Assembly (NCBI GenBank): GCA_943788515.1
Contig: CALSQM010000001.1
Coordinates: 1-64,000 of the forward strand
Length of the DNA: 64,000 nucleotides
Direction of reading: 5' to 3'
Source of the DNA: an uncultured SAR86 cluster bacterium
GTDB lineage: Bacteria; Pseudomonadota; Gammaproteobacteria; Magnimaribacterales; D2472
Shown piece after piece: positions 1 through 7,272 of this stretch. The position numbers and the translations under genes are program-made. Numbering within the stretch: the first letter of the stretch is position 1; every line of letters begins with the position of its first letter. The notes below the pieces were generated by a model that ran no database searches, had not been told where the DNA came from, and saw nothing but the letters and a program-made list of their open reading frames with translations.

Positions 1-287
1 GGGAAAGAAAAGTAAAACAAGAAGTCTCCATAGATATGGAATTTCCTTTTGATTGCAAAAGAGCAGCTGCAACCGATTCTATTGATGACACTATTGACTA
101 CAAGGCCATCTGCAAAGGCGTAATTAAATTTGTTGAAGATTCATCTTTTCAGCTTCAAGAATCACTTGCTGAGGGTATAGCTGCGCTTGTTAAAGAAGAA
201 TATAACGTAGAGTCCATAAAGCTAAGAGTATCAAAGCCTGGAGCTCTCAGGGGCGCTAAAGATGTTGGCTTAGTCATTCACAGATAA
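1..287 (+). CDS. folB: Dihydroneopterin aldolase, C-terminal part (5' truncated by window)
   Basis: This is the folate-pathway aldolase that converts 7,8-dihydroneopterin to 6-hydroxymethyl-7,8-dihydropterin. The ORF track starts it at the ATG at 36, but the same frame is open back to the window edge and reads ERKVKQEVSIDMEF, which fits the FolB beta strand containing V-x-V-x-Ixx-D. The real start is therefore outside the window and the ATG at 36 is an internal methionine. DTIDYKAI and the C-terminal KPGALRGAKDVGL match the family. The stop overlaps the start of folK by one base, so the two are co-translated steps of the same pathway. Confidence 0.9.
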   Translation, partial: ERKVKQEVSIDMEFPFDCKRAAATDSIDDTIDYKAICKGVIKFVEDSSFQLQESLAEGIAALVKEEYNVESIKLRVSKPGALRGAKDVGLVIHR

Positions 288-661
288 TGAAGTTTTACCT
301 CTCACTAGGAAGCAACATTAACGCAGAAGCAAATATTATTCTTGCTATAGAAAAACTCCAAAAAATATTAGATAACAGTGAATACTCGTCAGTGCATCAG
401 ACCAAGGCAGAAGGATTCGAGGGTGATGATTTTTTAAACCTTGTTGTATCAGGAGATACCGAACTATCTTTTGACGAGCTTAATAAAAAGTTAAAAGATA
501 TTGAAGATGAGGCCGGCAGAAATAGAGATGCTCCAAAATTCAGTGCCAGAACTTTGGATATAGATATAGTTCTTCAGGTTGATGATGAAGAAATCATATT
601 TGAGAGTGATGAAGTTGCAAAATATTCATTTGTTTCAGAGCCACTCAAAGAACTACTCTAA
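287..661 (+). CDS. folK: 2-amino-4-hydroxy-6-hydroxymethyldihydropteridine pyrophosphokinase (HPPK), short form
   Basis: FolK transfers pyrophosphate from ATP to 6-hydroxymethyl-7,8-dihydropterin, the step after FolB. The N-terminal LSLGSNI motif, DFLNLVV near residue 46, and the signature RNRDAPKFSARTLDIDIVL near residues 98-116 with the Asp-x-Asp Mg-binding pair are present. At 124 residues it is shorter than the usual 155-165. The end (SFVSEPLKELL) resembles the usual R-x-FVL-x-PL-x-EL end, so the shortening is spread through loops and is not a truncation. The start codon overlaps the folB stop (TAATG). Confidence 0.88.
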   Translation: MKFYLSLGSNINAEANIILAIEKLQKILDNSEYSSVHQTKAEGFEGDDFLNLVVSGDTELSFDELNKKLKDIEDEAGRNRDAPKFSARTLDIDIVLQVDDEEIIFESDEVAKYSFVSEPLKELL

Positions 662-675
662 ATAAACTAGCTTAC

Positions 676-1737
676 TTATTTAAAGTTTTTCTCCACAATA
701 GACCAAGCCGCATCTGATAAAGGATAAACCTTCATTCCTCTATCTTCAGCATGTTTGCTAGCAGCAGTCCCATCTCTTACTCTTCCTAAAATGCCCTGAC
801 ATATAGCTGCAACTTTAAAGATATTAAATGCCATATAGAACTCCCAATTAGCCGACATGTCTTTGCCAGTCGCCTCTGAGTACATATCTCGGTATTCTAT
901 TTCATTAGGCACGCCAAGTTCTTTCAGTTTTACATAATCATAATATAGAGGCTCTGTTCTCCATGTTAAGCAGTGATAGCTAAAATCTGCTACGGGATGC
1001 CCGAGAGTAGATAGCTCCCAATCTAAAACTCCAATAACCTCTTGGTTTTTCATAATCATGTTATCTAGGCGATAGTCACCATGCACAATAGAAGTTTCAT
1101 CATCGTCAGGAATGTTGTTTGGAAGCCACTCAATTAAATTATTCATAGCTTCAATGTTGTCAGTTTCTGATGCCATATACTGCTTTGACCATCTAGATAC
1201 TTGTCTTGCTACGTAGTTTCCAGGTTTGCCATAATCGTCTAGACCAACTTTCTTATAATCAACACTATGCAGAGCTGCAAGAGTCTTATTTTTATTTTGA
1301 TAAACTTTAATGCGTTGTTCTTTTGTTAAAGAGGGCAGCATTGGATCCCAATATATATCCCCATCTAAGCAGTCCATGACAAAAAATTCAGTTCCAGCAA
1401 CATCTTCATCCTTGCAGAGCCCATATGTCTTTGGAACAGGAACGTCAGTTTCATATAAAGCACTAATAACCTTATATTCTCTATCTACTGCATGAGCAGA
1501 TGGCAAGAGTTTTCCTGGAGGTTTTCTTCTTAAGACAAGGTTTTTAGCTTCAGTAATAATCTTATATGTTGGGTTAGACTGCCCACCCTTAAACTGCTCA
1601 ATAGTTTTGATGGCTCCTGCCCCAGGGACATTAGCATCAATCCAAGGTTGCAGCTTTGAAATCTCAATTTTTAAGTTTTCGGCAACTTCTTTGGTACCAG
1701 AAAATATTTGTTCGTATTTTTGTGCATCACTTGTCAT
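676..1737 (-). CDS. APH-family phosphotransferase, ACAD10/11-like kinase domain
   Basis: This 353-residue protein has the aminoglycoside-phosphotransferase fold: an N-lobe with a glycine-rich stretch (FKGGQSNPTYKI), the invariant lysine region LVLRRKPPG, the catalytic loop VHGDYRLDNMI (about residue 219) and the metal-binding GVLDWELSTLGHPVADF. The LRRKPPG and GHPVAD stretches are typical of the branch fused to or found beside acyl-CoA dehydrogenases (ACAD10/11), where the kinase is thought to act on hydroxyacyl substrates. It is unlikely to be a drug-resistance enzyme. It starts one base before the end of folM and is probably cotranscribed. The substrate is unknown. Confidence 0.75.
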   Translation of the reverse strand: MTSDAQKYEQIFSGTKEVAENLKIEISKLQPWIDANVPGAGAIKTIEQFKGGQSNPTYKIITEAKNLVLRRKPPGKLLPSAHAVDREYKVISALYETDVPVPKTYGLCKDEDVAGTEFFVMDCLDGDIYWDPMLPSLTKEQRIKVYQNKNKTLAALHSVDYKKVGLDDYGKPGNYVARQVSRWSKQYMASETDNIEAMNNLIEWLPNNIPDDDETSIVHGDYRLDNMIMKNQEVIGVLDWELSTLGHPVADFSYHCLTWRTEPLYYDYVKLKELGVPNEIEYRDMYSEATGKDMSANWEFYMAFNIFKVAAICQGILGRVRDGTAASKHAEDRGMKVYPLSDAAWSIVEKNFK

Positions 1738-2462
1738 TACAGAGATCTCCCCCCATCAACTTTAATAATTTGACCTGTTATATATTTTGCTCCAGCAATA
1801 AACTTAACTGCTTGGGCAATATCTTTCTCAGAACCCATTTTTTTTAAAGGTATATTCGAAATTACTTTCTCTTTTTGTTCATCTGTCCATACAACATCCG
1901 GCGGCTCAAGCATTGCCCCTGGAGCAATTGCATTAACAGTAATTTCAGGCGCTAGTTCTCTTGCTAGACCTTTGGTTACCGATTCTAAACCACCTTTGGC
2001 AGCTGAGTATATAGAAAAATTTGCAACACCCTTGCTCAAATTAGTGTCTGTGATATTTATAATTGAACCATTAGATTCTTTTAATTTATCTCTAAGACCA
2101 TTAATTAAAAAAAGAGGCCCTTTTAAATTAGAGCCTACTAAGTTTGTCCAATGCTCTAAAGATATGTCTTCAATTGGAGTTGGATAAAAAGTAGATGCAT
2201 TATTAACAAGGATATCTATAGTCTCAAAAAGACCTTTAGCCTCATCCACCAATCTTGTAACTTCACTATCTACGTCTAGGTTGGCTTGAATAATTTTTGC
2301 AGTATTTGGATTTTTGGAATTGATTTGATTGGCAAGTTTCTCTGCATCATCTTTGGATGAGTTGTAGTGAATAATAATATTCCATCCCAAGTCAGAGTAG
2401 GTAAGGGCAATTTCTTTACCAATTCTCTTTGCAGCCCCTGTAATTAAAATTGTCTTATTCAT
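1737..2462 (-). CDS. folM: Pteridine reductase / FolM-type short-chain dehydrogenase
   Basis: A 241-residue SDR. The cofactor motif is TGAAKRIG, and the Arg in place of the usual Gly is the hallmark of pteridine reductases (PTR1/FolM), which reduce dihydromonapterin or dihydrofolate with NADPH. NNAS (about residue 87), the Ser (ITDTNLS region), and YSAAKGG (Tyr-x3-Lys, about residue 153) complete the active site. The C-terminal TGQIIKVDGGRSL is standard for SDRs. It overlaps cca by 8 bases and lies 1 kb from folB-folK, which supports a pterin role. Other SDR activities cannot be ruled out. Confidence 0.75.
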   Translation of the reverse strand: MNKTILITGAAKRIGKEIALTYSDLGWNIIIHYNSSKDDAEKLANQINSKNPNTAKIIQANLDVDSEVTRLVDEAKGLFETIDILVNNASTFYPTPIEDISLEHWTNLVGSNLKGPLFLINGLRDKLKESNGSIINITDTNLSKGVANFSIYSAAKGGLESVTKGLARELAPEITVNAIAPGAMLEPPDVVWTDEQKEKVISNIPLKKMGSEKDIAQAVKFIAGAKYITGQIIKVDGGRSL

Positions 2463-3477
2463 CTAGATTCTCTATAACTTGTTTGAGTAGTTTAATCTTT
2501 TCTTCTTCAATATGCTCATTTGAAACCTTTGATAATATTGAAAAATCCGTATTCTTCATTCCTTCTACCAATTTGAGTATTAATTTTTTTGTTTCTTTGA
2601 TCTGAGGGAGGCATACAAGATGTTTTATTAAATCCTCATCCCGCTCCAGACGTACATTTTTAAGGATACCTAAAAGACATTCTTCATCAGGGTTAGCTGG
2701 TATTTTAGATAAGGCTTTTAAGGTCTGCGAGGCATTTATAAAACTATTTGGTATTGGCAAATCTTTCCCAATCAAAAAACTATTATTAATTTGGAGTTCG
2801 GCCCATCTTATGGATGGATCATTCACTGATGAGCACCCTGAATTTTTAAGATCCTTGAAATGAAAGACATGCATTTCATATTCAATTAAAGTTTCAAAAT
2901 AAATACTTGGGTTGTTTGAGGATAAAGCCCTTTCTGTCTCTGCCCATATTCTATTCTTTGAAAGGGTCCCAATTTCACCAAGATCAATAATAGTATTTAT
3001 GAGTTTTTTGGTTTCTTTAGATATCACAAAGTCTTTTAGATGATCATAAGTTCTAAATCTTGCCAGTCTTATAGCTCTCAAGGGATCCTCAGAAAATGCA
3101 TCAGAAACATGTCTAAAAATTTTATTTTTTATATCGGCAATGCCATTAAATGGATCAATTAGTCTGCCACTATCATCTTTGGCGATTGCGTTTATAGTGA
3201 AGTCTCTTCTTGAAAGATCCTCTTCAAGAGTTACTTCTTTCCCATAATAAAAATTAAAACCATGGTATCCATGTCCAGTTTTCCTTTCGGTTCTTGCTAG
3301 GGCATATTCTTCCTTTGTAGATGGATGCAAGAAAACTGGAAAATCTTTACCAATAGGCTTAAAACCTTTCTCAATCATTTCTTCAGGAGAGGAGCCAACA
3401 ACAACCCAGTCCCTATCTTTTGCTTTAGTTTTTAAAAGAGCGTCTCGAACAGCACCCCCAACTTCATAAATCTTCAT
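2455..3477 (-). CDS. cca: CCA-adding tRNA nucleotidyltransferase, lacking the HD domain
   Basis: Class II nucleotidyltransferase that builds or repairs the 3' CCA of tRNAs. Diagnostic are VGGAVRDALL at residues 7-16, the catalytic DRDWVVVG, the family block HPSTKEEYALARTERKTGHGYHGF, SRRDFTINAIA and DPLRAIRLARF. At 340 residues it is shorter than the E. coli enzyme (412) and has no HD phosphohydrolase motif in the C-terminal half, so the 2',3'-cyclic phosphodiesterase activity of E. coli Cca is probably absent. It overlaps apaH by 4 bases. The two encoded tRNAs in this window already carry CCA, so the role here is mainly repair. Confidence 0.93.
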   Translation of the reverse strand: MKIYEVGGAVRDALLKTKAKDRDWVVVGSSPEEMIEKGFKPIGKDFPVFLHPSTKEEYALARTERKTGHGYHGFNFYYGKEVTLEEDLSRRDFTINAIAKDDSGRLIDPFNGIADIKNKIFRHVSDAFSEDPLRAIRLARFRTYDHLKDFVISKETKKLINTIIDLGEIGTLSKNRIWAETERALSSNNPSIYFETLIEYEMHVFHFKDLKNSGCSSVNDPSIRWAELQINNSFLIGKDLPIPNSFINASQTLKALSKIPANPDEECLLGILKNVRLERDEDLIKHLVCLPQIKETKKLILKLVEGMKNTDFSILSKVSNEHIEEEKIKLLKQVIENLDE

Positions 3478-4280
3478 GCTTTTTTAACTTGAAATAATTT
3501 CCTGTCTTCTAATCTTATCGCTGTGAGCTTATTTCCCCAAACGCATCCTGTATCAACTCCTATTATATTAGTTAATTTAGTTTTACCCTCGAGAGCTGCC
3601 CAATGCCCAAAAATAATATATTGATTCTCTTTTAAATTTTTAATTGTTTGGTTGAACCATGGAACATGTATCTCATCAGTTTTATTTTTTTTAGCCTTCA
3701 ATTTTAACGAACCATCTTTTCCAAGAAATCTCATTCTAGTAAAGTAATTAATAATAATTCTAGATCTCTTATAGCCCTTAAGGTCTGAATTCCATATCTT
3801 AGGAGTATCTCCCCATATATTTTTTAATATCTTAAAAGAATCATCTTTCATCCCAGTTTGTATTTCTTTTGAAAGTTTTTTAGCCATCCTGATATCCCAA
3901 ATATAAGGTATACCCGCATGAGATATCCAAAAAGTTTCTTTTGTTTCTTTAATTTTGATCTCTAGTAATAAAGGTAATTTTTTTAACCAGGAGTGATATT
4001 TTTGAATATTTTTTGAATCTAAAACTTTTTTTAGTGATTTATTTTTCTTTTGATGTTCTATTAGGTAAAGCAAATAGAAGTCATGATTTCCCAATACTGC
4101 TTTTATAGATCCTTTGTGCCTCATGCAAAACTCCATCACTTCAAGAGATTGATGGCCTCTATTAACAAGGTCTCCAGCAAAGATAATTTTATCTTTATTT
4201 GGGTTGAATTTTATTTTTTTTACAAGTGCTTGAAGTTCTGAATAGCACCCCTGAACATCGCCTATTACGTAATGAGCCAT
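3474..4280 (-). CDS. apaH: Bis(5'-nucleosyl)-tetraphosphatase (symmetrical)
   Basis: ApaH hydrolyses diadenosine tetraphosphate to two ADP. The metallophosphatase signature is complete: GDVQG at residues 7-11, GDLVNRG near 36-42, GNHD near 64-67, and downstream histidines including SHAGIPYIWD and FGHWAALEG. The length of 268 matches the family. The gene abuts rsmA by a shared base, as in many gammaproteobacteria, although the apaG gene commonly found between rsmA and apaH is absent here. Confidence 0.93.
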   Translation of the reverse strand: MAHYVIGDVQGCYSELQALVKKIKFNPNKDKIIFAGDLVNRGHQSLEVMEFCMRHKGSIKAVLGNHDFYLLYLIEHQKKNKSLKKVLDSKNIQKYHSWLKKLPLLLEIKIKETKETFWISHAGIPYIWDIRMAKKLSKEIQTGMKDDSFKILKNIWGDTPKIWNSDLKGYKRSRIIINYFTRMRFLGKDGSLKLKAKKNKTDEIHVPWFNQTIKNLKENQYIIFGHWAALEGKTKLTNIIGVDTGCVWGNKLTAIRLEDRKLFQVKKA

Positions 4281-5050
4281 TATTCTTTATAAGACTCAGC
4301 TAGTTTTATATATTCTTCAAGTGAAATTTCTTCTGGCCTAAGATTATTATCAATATCTAAACCAATCCAATCAAAATCTTGTTTTTTTAAATTATTCCTA
4401 ATACTTTTTCTTCTAGATACAAATGATAGATCTATGACCTTATAGAGACTTGTAATTAATTCAGGGTCAAGATTAGAGTTTTCTTTTGGAGTCATTCTTA
4501 TAAAGCTAGACATCACCTTTGGTTTAATATCAAAAGATTCAGGAGGCACATCAAATAAAATTTCAGCATTAAAGAAGGCAGAAATTTTTAAGGATAATTT
4601 CCCCCAATTTTTAGTCTTGATATTACCGGTTATTTTTTCGGCTACTTCTCTTTGAACTAAAAAATGCATGTCTTTGATACAGCTCGACCATTGAATAAAT
4701 TTCAAAATAATTTGGGTAGATATATTGTATGGAAGATTTCCTACTATTCTAAAGTTACCCTCATTAAGAAAATCTAAAGATGTTTTAAGAATATCATCAT
4801 TGACGAAGTTAAATTCAGCTGGCCCATTTAAGTTTTTAGACAAGTATTCAATATTCTCTCTATCGACATCAATAGCTTTTACTTTAATACCTGGCTTATT
4901 GAGAGTTTTTGTAAGAGCCCCCATCCCAGGACCAACTTCTAAAAATTGATCTCCAGAATATGGAGAGACTGACTGACCCATTTCAAAAATAATAGCTGGA
5001 TCAGATAAGTAGTTTTGCCCAAACTTTCTTCTTATATCTCTCTTATCCAT
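4280..5050 (-). CDS. rsmA: 16S rRNA (adenine1518-N6/adenine1519-N6)-dimethyltransferase
   Basis: RsmA (KsgA) dimethylates two adjacent adenosines in helix 45 of 16S rRNA late in small-subunit assembly. The N-terminal RRKFGQNYL, SAM-binding FLEVGPGMGALTKTL (about residue 37), and the catalytic NLPYNIST (about residue 104) are all present, followed by the C-terminal region with SRRKSIRNNLK. At 256 residues it is slightly shorter than the E. coli enzyme (273). It shares one base with pdxA upstream and one with apaH downstream. Confidence 0.95.
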   Translation of the reverse strand: MDKRDIRRKFGQNYLSDPAIIFEMGQSVSPYSGDQFLEVGPGMGALTKTLNKPGIKVKAIDVDRENIEYLSKNLNGPAEFNFVNDDILKTSLDFLNEGNFRIVGNLPYNISTQIILKFIQWSSCIKDMHFLVQREVAEKITGNIKTKNWGKLSLKISAFFNAEILFDVPPESFDIKPKVMSSFIRMTPKENSNLDPELITSLYKVIDLSFVSRRKSIRNNLKKQDFDWIGLDIDNNLRPEEISLEEYIKLAESYKE

Positions 5051-6027
5051 TAGATAATTTTCTTTGCAGCTCTTAACGCCTCTTGAAAAGAAGCAACATC
5101 TGCCTTGCCAGACCCGGCAATATCTAATGCAACACCGTGGTCCACCGATGTCCTTATGATAGGTACTCCGAGGGTAATATTAATGGAGCTTCCAAAACTT
5201 AGTGCTTTTATAACAGGTAAAACCTGGTCATGATACATTCCAAGATAGGCATCAGTTTCTTGTAATATTTTTGAAGTAAACGCAGTATCAGCTGACGTAG
5301 GCATAGATACATTAATATTATTTTCTCTTAGTTTTATTACAGCTGGCTCTAAAACATTTTTTTCTTCTGTTCCAATTTTTCCCCCTTCTCCAGCATGAGG
5401 ATTTAAACCAAGTAGCTTTATTCGAGGCTCCTGAATTTTAAATTTCGATACAAGCTCATTATGTAAAATCGTAACTTTATTAATAATAAGTCTTTCAGTT
5501 ATTAACTTTGGCACTTTTTTTAAAGGAACATGTGTTGTCGCAATAGCAACCTTAAGTTTTTTTGAACCCAGAAGCATTAAGACATCTTTGCTGCCTGTTC
5601 TTTGCTGAATATACTCAGTATGTCCTGAAAAATTACTTTTAAGAGATATTATATTTTCTTTGCTAATAGGGCCTGTGACTAAAGCAGTTTTGGAATTCAA
5701 TGATTGGTCAATACCAAAATCGAGATTTTTAAGAACATATGCTGCATTAGATTTATATAACTTCCCAGGTTTTGTATTTCTACATTTTGAGATCTCTTTG
5801 ACTTGAATAGTTCCAGTCTTGTTTGAATTAATACTATCTAAATTATCAATAGCACATACTTTTATTTTTTGCTTAAGCAGTAACGCTCTATCCTCAATCA
5901 GCTTTTTATCAGCTATGCAGACAATAGGAATTTTAATTTTTTCCCAAAAGGGGAGGCTGCATAATTGAATAATTAAATCAGGCCCAATGCCCGAGGGTTC
6001 TCCAGGAGAATAAAGAATTTTCTTCAA
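5050..6027 (-). CDS. pdxA: 4-hydroxythreonine-4-phosphate dehydrogenase
   Basis: PdxA oxidises 4-phosphohydroxy-L-threonine in the DXP-dependent pyridoxal phosphate pathway. Seen: GEPSGIGPDLI at the N-terminus, VTGPISKENI, the metal-binding SGHTEYI, LGLNPHAGEGG and MYHDQVLP histidines, and the closing ITLGVPIIRTSVDHGVALDIAG. The length of 325 is normal. It overlaps surA by four bases (ATGA type), the usual surA-pdxA-rsmA coupling. Confidence 0.95.
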   Translation of the reverse strand: MKKILYSPGEPSGIGPDLIIQLCSLPFWEKIKIPIVCIADKKLIEDRALLLKQKIKVCAIDNLDSINSNKTGTIQVKEISKCRNTKPGKLYKSNAAYVLKNLDFGIDQSLNSKTALVTGPISKENIISLKSNFSGHTEYIQQRTGSKDVLMLLGSKKLKVAIATTHVPLKKVPKLITERLIINKVTILHNELVSKFKIQEPRIKLLGLNPHAGEGGKIGTEEKNVLEPAVIKLRENNINVSMPTSADTAFTSKILQETDAYLGMYHDQVLPVIKALSFGSSINITLGVPIIRTSVDHGVALDIAGSGKADVASFQEALRAAKKII

Positions 6028-7265
6028 TCTAGGTCTTTAAATTCAACAAATGCTTCTGCTCGCATCGATCTTAAGGAGTTCTCAAGCGCCTCATCATACT
6101 TTCTAGAATAAAGAACTTGATAAGCTTGATCTTCAATTAATTCAGCTGTTTGATCATGATTCCTTGTTTCCATCACCTCTAAAAAATGAAAACCAAACTG
6201 GGTTTGAAATACATTAGATAAAACTCCAATTTCTGAATCAATCATGGTTTCTTCAAATTCTGGTGCCAGAACGCCTTTACCCAACCAGTCCAAAACACCA
6301 CCAAGCTTTGCAGATCCAGGGTCTTCAGAAAACTCTTCAGCAAGCAATTCAAAACTTTCACCATCCACAACTCTTTGTCTAATAGCATTAAGCTCAGCTT
6401 CTGTTTCTTCTTCAGTCCTTATAGCTGAAGGCATTAATAAAATATGTCTGGATAGCCATTGATCTTCATATCGAACAAAAGTACCTCTTTTATCTTGAAG
6501 CTTAAGTATGTGAAATCCTGCGCCACTCTCTAAGGGCTCAGTTACAAAACCTACATCTTTTCTATTTATAGCATCGGCGAATAATTGAGGCATATCAGCT
6601 GCTTTTCTCCATGGCATAACTCCACCAGTTGAAGCATTCCCACTTAATGAAATTTCTTTTGCAAGTTCAGAGAAGTTTTCTCCATCACTAACCCTTTTAA
6701 GTGCAGAGATCGCATCATTTTGAGTTTTCACTAGTATCTGATTTACTAATAATTCTGGTTCCAATTCTACTAACGACTCGTCCGTTGCCAAAAACGCCTC
6801 AAATTCTTTAGCAGTAATATCAATTTCTGATTGAACTCTTCCTCTTTGAATTCTTTGTATGATCATCTCTTTACGAATCTGTTCTCTAAGATCTTCATAT
6901 TTAGTACCCTCATTTTCTAAAGAGGTTATAAATTCTTGAAGCTCCATTTTATTGTTAGCAGCAACTCTTATCATTGTTTGATTTAGCTCAGAGTCACTTA
7001 TTCTTACACCAGCCCTATCTGCCATTTGTAACTGCAATTCTTCAATGATTAGCCTTTCTGCTACTTGTTCTAATAATTCTTCTTTAGGAGGCTTTGGAAT
7101 ATTTTGCTGGTCATACCTGGCTGTCATCTCTTCAAAATCATTATTTATTTGAGATTCCATGATGACTCCATCATCAACAATAACAGCAACCCTATCCAGT
7201 ATTTCGACTGCAGAAAATAATGAAGGAATCAAAAGAACAAATGAGGGTAAAAATATTTTTTTCAT
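6024..7265 (-). CDS. surA: Periplasmic chaperone / peptidyl-prolyl isomerase SurA
   Basis: SurA escorts unfolded outer-membrane proteins, including LptD, through the periplasm to the BAM complex. A signal peptide occupies about residues 1-19 (cleavage after FSA), followed by the SurA N domain (VAVIVDDGVIMESQI) and two parvulin-type PpiC domains at about 165-265 and 275-375, each with the ...GG-x-x-x-W... block (STGGVMPW; AKLGGVLDW). The length of 413 is close to the E. coli protein (428). It lies 7 bases downstream of lptD, its classic partner. Confidence 0.95.
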   Translation of the reverse strand: MKKIFLPSFVLLIPSLFSAVEILDRVAVIVDDGVIMESQINNDFEEMTARYDQQNIPKPPKEELLEQVAERLIIEELQLQMADRAGVRISDSELNQTMIRVAANNKMELQEFITSLENEGTKYEDLREQIRKEMIIQRIQRGRVQSEIDITAKEFEAFLATDESLVELEPELLVNQILVKTQNDAISALKRVSDGENFSELAKEISLSGNASTGGVMPWRKAADMPQLFADAINRKDVGFVTEPLESGAGFHILKLQDKRGTFVRYEDQWLSRHILLMPSAIRTEEETEAELNAIRQRVVDGESFELLAEEFSEDPGSAKLGGVLDWLGKGVLAPEFEETMIDSEIGVLSNVFQTQFGFHFLEVMETRNHDQTAELIEDQAYQVLYSRKYDEALENSLRSMRAEAFVEFKDLD

Positions 7266-7272
7266 ATTAGAT

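Noticed and set aside
676-1737. Aminoglycoside resistance gene
   Set aside because: The kinase-fold match is to the ACAD10/11-associated branch, not to known drug-modifying APH enzymes.
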